Positions 57,742 through 64,000 of a DNA stretch of 64,000 bases are shown piece after piece. Every line of letters starts with the position of its first letter. The stretch's first letter is position 1. Both the position numbers and the translations under genes were made by a program. This DNA comes from Conexibacter sp. SYSU D00693 (GTDB lineage Bacteria; Actinomycetota; Thermoleophilia; Solirubrobacterales; Solirubrobacteraceae): the NCBI RefSeq assembly GCF_017084525.1, contig NZ_CP070950.1, forward strand, positions 2,604,001-2,668,000, read 5' to 3'. The notes under the pieces were generated by a model that was given only the letters and a program-made list of their open reading frames with translations, did not search any database and had not been told where the DNA came from.

Positions 57742-60128
57742 AGGATGCTCCCCCTCTGGCCGGTCTGCCCGGCGTTGCCTGCACTGCCACCGCCGCCACC
57801 GGCGCTGCCGATGGAGAACACCGTGCCGCTGTCGTTGGCCACCGAGCCGCCGAGGCGCAGCACGCCGATGCTCGGGCCGCCGGAACCGCCGCCACCATGG
57901 CCGCCGCTGCCGCCGCTGCCGCCGTTGCCGCCGTTGCCGCCGCAGCCGACCTCGCCGCAGTCGCGGGTCGCCCCGAGACCGCCGGTGCCGCCACCGCCGC
58001 CATTGCCGCCGCCGCCACCACCGCCGCCCGCGCCACCGGTGCCGGTGCTCACGAGCGAGCCGTCGGTGAGCGTCACGGTCGAGGCCCAGAGGTAGATGCC
58101 GATGGACGCGCCGCCCCAGCCGCCACCCGTGCCCGGGAAGCCGCCCTGGCCGCCGCCACCGCCGCCGCCACCGCCGTTGCCGTGGCCGTCGTTGCAGAAG
58201 GTGCAGCCCTGGCCACCGCCACCGCCGCCGCCGCCACCGCCCAGGCCGCTGGCGCCCTGGCCGCCGGTGGCGCCGTTGAAGCCGGCCCAGCCGCCAGAGC
58301 CCGCAGCCGCGAAGCCGTTGCCGCCGGCACCGCCGTTGGGGCCCGCACCGCCGGACGCGCCGCCGCCGCCGTCGTTGCCGCGCCGGCCCGGGTCGCCGCC
58401 CGCACCGCCCGCGCCACCGCCGCCGCCGCCGCAGCCGCCCTGGGCGCCGTTGTCGCCGCGGTTGTTGCCGTAGCGACCGCCCTTGCCGCCGCCACCGCCC
58501 GGGCAGCCGCCGGCCGAGGGCCCACCGCCGCCGCCGGCGCCGCCGGGACCGTTGTCGTCGTTGTCGCCGTCGCCGCCGCGGCTGCCGTCGGTGCCGCGCG
58601 CGCCGCCGCCGCCGGTGGAGCCACCGCCGCCGTTGGCACCCGGCCCGGCGACCGCCGCCGAGGCCTGGAGGGTGATGGTGGAGTTCACGGCGCGGATGCC
58701 GTAGGCGCTCATGCCACCGCCGCGGTTGCCCTCGAAGCGCATCCGCTGCAGCGTCACGTTCGTGTCGCCGTTGGCCAACGCGGCGGAGGCCGAGCCCGTG
58801 ACCGTCGTCGTGGCGTCCCGCGCGCCGGTGAAGCCGGAGCGGTAGGCGCCGAAGACGCTCACGCCCGTGACGAGCTCGAGGCCGTCGGCGCCCTCGTCGT
58901 AGGTGCCTGAGGACACCAGGACCGGACGCCCGCCCGAGCTGTTCACGGCGTTCTGGACGGTGCGCTTGGGCGCCGCCAGCGTGCCGGGGTTGCCGTCGTT
59001 GCCCGACGTCGCGACGAACACCGACCCGGCGGCGTCGCCGTCGACCGTGTCGCAGTTCGTGTCGGCGGACTGCAGGTCCGGCGCGTCGGGCCTGCCCGGC
59101 GCCACGGTGCCGTCGAGCGGCGCGCAGTCGTTGCCGTCGAGCGCGCCGTCGCCGTCGTCGTCGGCGTCGCAGGCGTTGCCGAACGCGTCGCCGTCGGTGT
59201 TCTCCTGGCCGGTGTTCGGGACGAACTGGCAGTTGTCGGAGCCGTCGCTGACGCCGTCGCCGTCGTCGTCGGCGTCACAGGCGTCGCCGGCGCCGTCACC
59301 GTCGGCGTCCTGCTGACCGCCGTTGGCGACGACCCGGCAGTTGTCGTCGCCGTCCGTGACGCCGTCGCCGTCGTCGTCGGCGTCGCACGCGTCGCCCTGG
59401 CCGTCGCCGTCGGTGTCGGCCTGGCCGGGGTCGGGCGTGAACTGGCAGCCGTCCTCGCCGTCCAGGACGCCGTCGCCGTCGTCGTCGCCGTCGCACGCGT
59501 CGCCCTGGCCGTCGCCGTCGGTGTCGGCCTGGCCCGGGTTCGGGACCGACGCGCAGGTGTCGTCGGCGTCCGGCACGCCGTCGCCGTCGTCGTCGGCGTC
59601 GCACTGGTCGGGCTGGCCGTCGCCGTCGAGGTCCGGGAGCTCCGGGTCGGCGCAGGCGTCGATCGTGATCGTCGCCTCGCGCGCCTCACCCGCGTTGCCG
59701 GCGCCGTCGACCGCGTGGAGGCTGAGCGGGCGCTCGCCGTCGGGCGTGTCGTCGCCGACCGTGAAGGTCCGCTGCCAGCCGAAGGCGTCGCCCGGGCCGC
59801 AGCCGTCCTCGCAGGCCTCGAGGTCCTGGTCGTCCCCCGCACCCACGGCGCTGAGGTCGGCCTTCACCGCGGCGACCCCGCTCGAGGGCCGGCCGTCGTC
59901 GGAGACCTTGGCGTACACCGTCGCCTGACCGCCGACCGCGGCGGTGGCGCTGGTCCGGGCGTCGTCGACGACGGGCGCCACGAAGTCGGGCACCGCGCTC
60001 GCGGACTGCGGGGAGGACGAGCTGCTGAAGAACGCCGCGCCCGAGCCGCCGATGGCGGTCACGAGCACCACGAGCAGCGCGACGACGCCCGTCGTCACGC
60101 CCAGCGAGAGCTTGGTCCGGCGGGTCAT
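57738..60128 (-). CDS. Exported TSP3-repeat and glycine-rich protein
   Basis: 796 residues in four parts. A signal/anchor (about 6-29) ends with GGSGAAFFSSSSS. A beta domain follows (about 50-160). About five thrombospondin type 3 repeats (167-336; DADDDGDGVPDADDTC type) should bind calcium. A DUF1565/beta-helix-like part (370-490; VFVATSGNDGNPGTLAAPKR, GVSVFGAYRSGFTG) precedes a ~280-residue glycine-rich region (497-780) of GGxGGx repeats with a few paired Cys (GQGCTFCNDGHG). ATG 60128 overlaps the SipW stop. It is probably a secreted structural protein. The GC-rich repeats also create spurious frames on the other strand. Confidence 0.8.
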   Translation of the reverse strand: MTRRTKLSLGVTTGVVALLVVLVTAIGGSGAAFFSSSSSPQSASAVPDFVAPVVDDARTSATAAVGGQATVYAKVSDDGRPSSGVAAVKADLSAVGAGDDQDLEACEDGCGPGDAFGWQRTFTVGDDTPDGERPLSLHAVDGAGNAGEAREATITIDACADPELPDLDGDGQPDQCDADDDGDGVPDADDTCASVPNPGQADTDGDGQGDACDGDDDGDGVLDGEDGCQFTPDPGQADTDGDGQGDACDADDDGDGVTDGDDNCRVVANGGQQDADGDGAGDACDADDDGDGVSDGSDNCQFVPNTGQENTDGDAFGNACDADDDGDGALDGNDCAPLDGTVAPGRPDAPDLQSADTNCDTVDGDAAGSVFVATSGNDGNPGTLAAPKRTVQNAVNSSGGRPVLVSSGTYDEGADGLELVTGVSVFGAYRSGFTGARDATTTVTGSASAALANGDTNVTLQRMRFEGNRGGGMSAYGIRAVNSTITLQASAAVAGPGANGGGGSTGGGGARGTDGSRGGDGDNDDNGPGGAGGGGGPSAGGCPGGGGGKGGRYGNNRGDNGAQGGCGGGGGGAGGAGGDPGRRGNDGGGGASGGAGPNGGAGGNGFAAAGSGGWAGFNGATGGQGASGLGGGGGGGGGGQGCTFCNDGHGNGGGGGGGGGQGGFPGTGGGWGGASIGIYLWASTVTLTDGSLVSTGTGGAGGGGGGGGNGGGGGTGGLGATRDCGEVGCGGNGGNGGSGGSGGHGGGGSGGPSIGVLRLGGSVANDSGTVFSIGSAGGGGGSAGNAGQTGQRGSIL

Positions 60129-60649
60129 GCCGTCACCTCGAAGCGGATGCGGCCGGGGCTGCTGTCGCGCCACAGGCCGGCGATGAGGGCGAGCGCCAGG
60201 AGCGCCGCCGGGAGACCGATGACGAGCGTGCGCACCCAGCGCACGTCGAGGGCCGCCACGACGTAGCCGACGTGGGGCACCGAGCCGACGACGCGCGGGA
60301 GCTCCGCGGTGGTCGGCGTGAAGGTCCAGGGGTCCGCCACGTCGTTGGCGTCGCCCTTGGTGCGGAACGCGAGCGGCGCGCCCGGCGTGCGGACGACCTC
60401 CGTGATCCGGTGGGTCACGAGCTCGGTGTGACCGGGGGGCTGGAACGTCACGACGTCGCCCGCCCGGAGCTGGTCGCGCGGCGTCGGGTCGCCGAACACC
60501 ACGCTGCCGCGGTCGTAGCTGCCCGTCATGGAGCCGCTGGTGAGGACGTAGCGCTCCATGCCGAAGAGCGCGGGGCCCAGCAGCACGACGGCGAGCGCGA
60601 GCGCGGTCAGCGGCACCAGCACGCCGGCGATGCGACCGGCGAGCGTCAC
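60125..60649 (-). CDS. sipW: SipW-type (ER-type) signal peptidase I
   Basis: 174 residues with N- and C-terminal membrane spans (VLVPLTALALAVVLLGPALF; LVIGLPAALLALALIAGLW). The catalytic Ser is in LTSGSMTGSYDRGSVVF (Ser40). The general base is His (VTHRITEV, His80) where ordinary bacterial type I peptidases have Lys, and Asp lies in RTKGDAND. These mark the ER/SipW subtype, which in Bacillus cleaves TasA and TapA. GTG 60649 overlaps the upstream stop and its TGA overlaps the next ATG, so it is translated with its presumed substrates. Confidence 0.9.
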   Translation of the reverse strand: MTLAGRIAGVLVPLTALALAVVLLGPALFGMERYVLTSGSMTGSYDRGSVVFGDPTPRDQLRAGDVVTFQPPGHTELVTHRITEVVRTPGAPLAFRTKGDANDVADPWTFTPTTAELPRVVGSVPHVGYVVAALDVRWVRTLVIGLPAALLALALIAGLWRDSSPGRIRFEVTA

Positions 60650-61212
60650 TCCCCGGCCTCCATGGCGAACCCGAGCGTGGCCTGCGTGCTCGCGGCCTGC
60701 AGGTCCGGGTCGGCCTCGTCCTGCGGCCAGCTCAGCGTGACCCGGTAGGTCGACGCGCTGCCGGGCGCCGCCGCGCCGAGGGCGGTGCGGTCGGCCGCCG
60801 CGGCCTGGGCGAGGGTGACGCCCTCGAGGACCGGCTCGGCCCCCGGGCACTCGGCACCGCCGGTCGGGCAGCGCTCGAGCGCGAAGCGCAGCACCGAGCT
60901 CAGCGCCGGGCTGGCCGGCACGTCGACGACCTCGGGGGCCGCGTCGAAGAAGGCCTCGGCGTCCGCCGAACCCGCGTTGCTCACGGTCACGGTCCCCGAG
61001 CGCGTGACGCCAGGGCGCAGGCCCGTGGCGTCGGCCACCACGCCCTGACCGTCCTTCGTGCTGGTCAGGCGCAGGTCACCCGCGTCCACGGTGACGTGGG
61101 CCGCGCCGGTCTGGGTGGCGAACGTCGCCCCCGACAGCCCGACCGTGGCCGCCCCGAGGGCGGCCACGGCGAGCGTCGAGAGCGCGATCGCACGAGGCGT
61201 GGAACGCCGCAT
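60646..61212 (-). CDS. TasA/camelysin-like exported protein 2
   Basis: 188 residues. Signal ALSTLAVAALGAATVGL leads into SGATFATQT, resembling the SipW-dependent junction of TasA-type proteins. The mature beta domain follows: VTVDAGDLRLTSTKDGQGVV, LRPGVTRSGTVTVSNAGSAD (typical TasA strand pair) and STYRVTLSWP. A Cys pair (LERCPTGGAECPG) may form a disulphide. ATG 61212 has no strong ribosome site and lies 32 bases after the first gene. Likely cleaved by the adjacent SipW. Confidence 0.75.
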   Translation of the reverse strand: MRRSTPRAIALSTLAVAALGAATVGLSGATFATQTGAAHVTVDAGDLRLTSTKDGQGVVADATGLRPGVTRSGTVTVSNAGSADAEAFFDAAPEVVDVPASPALSSVLRFALERCPTGGAECPGAEPVLEGVTLAQAAAADRTALGAAAPGSASTYRVTLSWPQDEADPDLQAASTQATLGFAMEAGE

Positions 61213-61244
61213 GCCAGGGGAGTGCGTGATCGCGTCCGGCTGGG

Positions 61245-61808
61245 CTAGGAGCCCGCGGAGGCCGACCAGGTGTACGACGTCGTGAACGACGAGCCCTCGT
61301 AGGCGTTGTCGTTCGCGCCGCTGCCCGGGAAGGTGACGGTGAAGTCGTACTGGCGCGAGCCGCCGGCCGGGATGGCCTCGAGGTCGGCGCCGGTGAAGCC
61401 GGCGACGGTGCCCTCGTAGACCGTCGTGCCGCCCGTGGCGACCTTGAGGACGGCGACGTCCTTCAGGGAGGCGGAGGCGTCGCTGTGCGGGTCGTCGCCG
61501 GCCGTGGTGCCGGTGACGGCCTGGGCGACCTTCCAGCCGTTGCCGGCCACGTTGCCCGTGTTGCTGATGGTGACCGAGCCCGTGGCGGACTGCCCCGGGA
61601 CGAGGTTCGAGGCGGTCAGGATCGCCTGACCGTCCTTGTCGGAGCCGGCCTTCAGGATGCCGGCGCTGAAGGTGTTGTTCGGGTTCACCGTCTGGGTGGT
61701 GAACGCGGCGTTCGAGCCGACGACCGCACCGGTGGCGACGAGGACGGCGGACAGCGAACCAAGCGCACGCCAAGGATGGCGCGCGAGGACGTCGAGGCGC
61801 GAGGCCAT
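61245..61808 (-). CDS. TasA/camelysin-like exported protein 1
   Basis: 187 residues. Signal LGSLSAVLVATGAVVGS then NAAFTTQT, VNPNNTFSAG and ILKAGSDKDGQAI. The A-x-F followed by N-x-F-x-AG is a recognisable SipW-substrate pattern. The core has LVPGQSATGSVTISNTGNVA and SRQYDFTVTFPGSG. In Bacillus such proteins polymerise into biofilm fibres; here that is inferred. ATG 61808 has a strong ribosome site (AAGGGGGAG). It is the first gene of a five-gene operon. Confidence 0.8.
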   Translation of the reverse strand: MASRLDVLARHPWRALGSLSAVLVATGAVVGSNAAFTTQTVNPNNTFSAGILKAGSDKDGQAILTASNLVPGQSATGSVTISNTGNVAGNGWKVAQAVTGTTAGDDPHSDASASLKDVAVLKVATGGTTVYEGTVAGFTGADLEAIPAGGSRQYDFTVTFPGSGANDNAYEGSSFTTSYTWSASAGS

Positions 61809-61834
61809 GGGTACTCCCCCTTGTGATGGATGAC

Positions 61835-61850
61835 CGCCCGGCGCCGGGCG
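61835..61850. promoter_or_regulatory. 16-bp perfect palindrome in the TasA-like operon leader
   Basis: CGCCCGGC and its complement, 27 bases upstream of the first start. A direct repeat, TCCCCCTTGT on the plus strand, flanks it (61815-61824 and 61872-61881); the first copy is part of the ribosome site. It could be an mRNA hairpin or a repressor site. No clear -10 was found. Confidence 0.4.
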
Positions 61851-61934
61851 AACCCACGGCGTCGCCGCGCGTCCCCCTTGTCCCGACCCTCGGGCACCCC
61901 CGCCGGTCCCGTCCGGCTGCGAGGTGCGGGGAAC

Positions 61935-62822
61935 CTAGACGCGTGTCCCAGAAACAGGTGTGAACTGCGACGAACGGCGGAGCACGGCCGCCGAAAGGCG
62001 ATCGACCGTCGCCACGTCGAGCCCGTGGCGCCGCGCGGCGCGCTGCACCGCTCCGGCGATCGCGTCGAGCTCGTGCTCCGCGCCCGCCACGACGTCCGCC
62101 CGCAGGGAGCTCGTCGCGCCATCGGGCAGCTCGTCGAGCTCGCGCAGGACGGCCGCCTCGTCGACCGCCGCGCCGTCGGCCCGGGCGACCGCGGCCGCCT
62201 CGCGGGCCACCGCGCGCGCGTCCTCGCGCACGTCGCCCAGCGGCCTGTCGGCCGCCGCCGTCGCCAACGCGATGGCGCACAGCCGCGTGAGCTTGCCCCA
62301 CAGGACGTCGGTCTGCGAGGCGCCCGCGTCGTCCACGTCGACGTCCGCCGCGCGCAGCGCCGCGACCAGGGGCGGGCAGCCGGGGGCGGCGAGGGTGACG
62401 AGCGCCAGCGGGATGCGGTGCACGACGTGCGCCGGGCCCTCGCGGTGGGCCTGCACGCGGATCGTGGCGGCGACGACGCGGTCGCCGAAGCGCTCGCGCA
62501 GCACGCCCACGTGGTCCAGGCCGTTGAGCAGCGGGACGACGGCTGCGGGCGTCCCCCCGACGCGGTCGAGCCCGTCGCGCAGGCCGGCGGCCTTCGTCGC
62601 GACGACGAGCACGTCGTCCCCGCGCAGCTCCAGGCGCTCGACCGCGCGGACGGCGTGGCGCTCGTCGCCGTAGCGCGGGCTCTGCAGGCGCAGGCCGTCG
62701 CGGGCGATGGCCGCGACCGTGCCGGGCCGGCCGACGAGCACCGCCTCGCCTCCCGCGCGCGTGAGCGCGCCCGCGAGGAGGCCGCCGACGGCGCCCGGGC
62801 CCAGGAGGACGATCCGCGCCAC
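61935..62822 (-). CDS. Ketopantoate reductase-like protein (ApbA/PanE family)
   Basis: 295 residues. The NADPH-binding N-terminus is RIVLLGPGAVGGLLAGALTR, then VLVVATKAAGLRDGLDRV and VVPLLNGLDHVGVLRERFG. The catalytic Lys is in VLWGKLTRLCAIALATAA. The C-terminal helices include SLRADVVAGAEHELDAIAGA. The family reduces 2-ketopantoate for coenzyme A synthesis, though many members act on other 2-keto acids. GTG 62822. The C-terminal tail SSQFTPVSGTRV is a little shorter than usual. Confidence 0.85.
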   Translation of the reverse strand: MARIVLLGPGAVGGLLAGALTRAGGEAVLVGRPGTVAAIARDGLRLQSPRYGDERHAVRAVERLELRGDDVLVVATKAAGLRDGLDRVGGTPAAVVPLLNGLDHVGVLRERFGDRVVAATIRVQAHREGPAHVVHRIPLALVTLAAPGCPPLVAALRAADVDVDDAGASQTDVLWGKLTRLCAIALATAAADRPLGDVREDARAVAREAAAVARADGAAVDEAAVLRELDELPDGATSSLRADVVAGAEHELDAIAGAVQRAARRHGLDVATVDRLSAAVLRRSSQFTPVSGTRV

Positions 62823-62922
62823 GCCCCCATGGTGCCAGCGGCGCGCCGGTGCGGTCGCCCGCACCCGGTTCGGGGTGGCGGCTCCCTGGGGCGCGTCCTC
62901 GCCGCCCAGCACGATCCGCAGC

Positions 62923-63591
62923 ATGCGCCGCCCGCTCTCCGTGCTCGCCGTCCTCTGCGCGACCGTGCCCGCGGCCGTCGCGATGGCCGACGTGGGCTCG
63001 CAGTCCATCGACCTCGACCGCGATGGCACGCCGGAGACCCTCCAGGTCCGCGAGACCGAGTGCTTCAGCGCCGAGGGCACGGCCACGCCGCCCTGTCCCG
63101 AGGACAGCTTCAGCGCCAAGCAGGCCACGGTCGAGGCCTACTGCGCCGACGGCCGGCCGCAGCGCATCGACCTCCTGCGCCGGGACCACGACGCGTTCGT
63201 GGCGGCCGACCCGGTCGAGGCCGACGGCGACCCCGCCACGCAGGAGGTCTTCGTCGTGGGGCGCAGCGGCGCCGCCGCCCGCAACGGCGAGGACCGCATC
63301 GTCGCCTTCCGCCGCGGCGCCGACGGCTGCCTCGCGGTCCGCACGCTCTACCGCCACCCGGGCAAGGGCTTCGAGACCAGGCGCCCCAAGCGGGCGTCCT
63401 ACCCCGGCACGGGCGACGCGGTCCTCTCGAAGGACGGCACCACGCTCACGCTCGAGCAGCCGTGGTACAAGCGCACGGACGGCGGCTGCTGCCCGACGTA
63501 CCTCGCCGTCGCGCGGTTCCGGTACTCCGCGCGCGCCGGGCGGTTCGTCAAGGTCTCCGAGCGCGTCAAGAAGTACGACCGCCGGGGCTAG
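62923..63591 (+). CDS. Exported hypothetical protein
   Basis: 222 residues with a signal peptide (RRPLSVLAVLCATVPAAVAM, ADVG). The mature part starts SQSIDLDRDGTPETLQVRET, an FG-GAP/EF-like loop common in exported actinobacterial proteins. It has three Cys pairs (ETECFSAEG, GGCCPTYLAV and others). The second half alternates short strands (DAVLSKDGTTLTLEQPWYKR, VARFRYSARAGRFVKVSER). Function unknown. ATG 62923 is chosen from the signal peptide. Its TAG shares CTAG with the convergent oxidase gene. Confidence 0.68.
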   Translation: MRRPLSVLAVLCATVPAAVAMADVGSQSIDLDRDGTPETLQVRETECFSAEGTATPPCPEDSFSAKQATVEAYCADGRPQRIDLLRRDHDAFVAADPVEADGDPATQEVFVVGRSGAAARNGEDRIVAFRRGADGCLAVRTLYRHPGKGFETRRPKRASYPGTGDAVLSKDGTTLTLEQPWYKRTDGGCCPTYLAVARFRYSARAGRFVKVSERVKKYDRRG

Positions 63592-64000
63592 GGGTCGACC
63601 AGCACGCCGGGGTTGAGCACCCCGGCCGGGTCGAGCGCCGCCTTCGCCGCTCGCAGGGCCGCCGCGAACGGCTCGGGCCGCTGGCGGTCGTACCAGGGGC
63701 GGTGGTCGCGGCCGACCGCGTGGTGGTGGGTGATCGTCCCGCCCGCCCGGTGCAGCGCCTCCGAGGCGGCGGCCTTCGCGCGGTCCCACTGCTCGACCTC
63801 GCCGCCGCGCACCGCCGGGGCCAGCACCGTGAAGTACGGGGCCGGGCCGTCCGGGTAGACGTGCGTGAAGCGGCAGGTGACGCGACACGGCTCGCCGAGC
63901 GCCTCGCGCACCGCGCCGACGACCTCGTCGTGCAGCGCCGGGAGGCGGTCCCAGGTCACCGCGGTCTCGAACGTCTCGCTCACGATCCCGAGGCGCAGCA
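63588..64000 (-). CDS. FAD-linked oxidase, C-terminal part (alkyl-DHAP synthase-like)
   Basis: The last ~137 residues; the 5' part is outside the window. ETFETAVTWDRLPALHDEVV, CRFTHVYPDGPAPYFT, GGTITHHHAVGRDHRPWYDR and LDPAGVLNPGVL are characteristic of the vanillyl-alcohol-oxidase superfamily, especially alkyldihydroxyacetonephosphate synthase, which makes ether-lipid precursors in eukaryotes. Bacterial relatives often act on other substrates. The HHH segment lies at the active site in that family. Confidence 0.88.
   Translation of the reverse strand, partial: LRLGIVSETFETAVTWDRLPALHDEVVGAVREALGEPCRVTCRFTHVYPDGPAPYFTVLAPAVRGGEVEQWDRAKAAASEALHRAGGTITHHHAVGRDHRPWYDRQRPEPFAAALRAAKAALDPAGVLNPGVLVDP

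Noticed and set aside
57897-58910. Ala-rich and Pro-rich frames opposite the glycine-rich region, and an apparent short tandem-repeat array
   Set aside because: These are complements of GGx codons. The repeats are coding, irregular and lack constant spacers, so they are not a CRISPR array.
59150-59640. Regular ~100-base DNA repeats suggesting a CRISPR or VNTR
   Set aside because: They are explained by TSP3 protein repeats in one intact frame; no spacer structure or cas gene is present.

Overview
This is a very GC-rich (well over 70% by eye) bacterial chromosome segment with dense, often overlapping genes, many GTG starts and actinobacterial gene families. A complete Mce transport operon, an InhA-like enoyl reductase, TasA/SipW-type secretion, a thrombospondin type 3 repeat protein and several lineage-type hypotheticals suggest a member of the Thermoleophilia/Solirubrobacterales. 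That placement is inference; no rRNA or tRNA gene is present to test it.

Layout. 1-12.8 kb: the end of citrate synthase, a GNAT protein, a PfkB-type kinase, a YgjP-type peptidase, metF, two metallo-beta-lactamase (MBL) proteins, a class V aminotransferase overlapping an M29 aminopeptidase, and a large LuxR-type (LAL) regulator. 13-18.7 kb: a hydroxyacyl-CoA dehydrogenase/acyl-CoA dehydrogenase pair with a MarR regulator, then small exported and membrane proteins, including a 27-residue membrane peptide. 18.7-26.7 kb: a nine-gene minus-strand type II fatty acid synthesis operon (fabD-fabH-fabG-acpP-fabF-accD-like-maoC-fabI-reductase). 26.8-29.6 kb: an AbiEi/DUF559 protein and a two-component system. 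29.6-39.7 kb: an eight-gene mce operon (two YrbE permeases, six Mce proteins). 39.7-42.7 kb: cytochrome P450, TetR regulator and SDR. 42.7-57.1 kb: methyltransferase, LysR, Rieske protein, pyruvate kinase, UbiB-like kinase, a glyoxalase pair, tyrosine phosphatase, Ppx/GppA and a GGDEF-EAL protein. 57.1-61.8 kb: a five-gene SipW/TasA-like export operon. 61.9-64 kb: a ketopantoate reductase-like gene, an exported hypothetical, and the end of an FAD-linked oxidase.

Two systems stand out. First, an identical inverted repeat, GGTAC-N6-GTACC, occurs at the start of the mce operon, at the start of the P450 gene and at the start of the SDR gene. A TetR gene lies between the last two. This suggests one regulon for lipid import and oxidation, comparable in logic to KstR/mce4 in mycobacteria but with a different operator. 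Second, a translationally coupled operon encodes a SipW-type signal peptidase with three TasA/camelysin-like proteins and a 796-residue protein joining calcium-binding TSP3 repeats to a glycine-rich tail. It looks like a dedicated extracellular fibre or matrix pathway.

A recurring promoter style is also visible. A TANNNT box ends 6-11 bases before the start codon of at least 17 genes, implying widespread leaderless or near-leaderless mRNAs. In two cases the preceding gene's TAG stop is part of the box. Four convergent gene pairs share one CTAG as overlapping stop codons.
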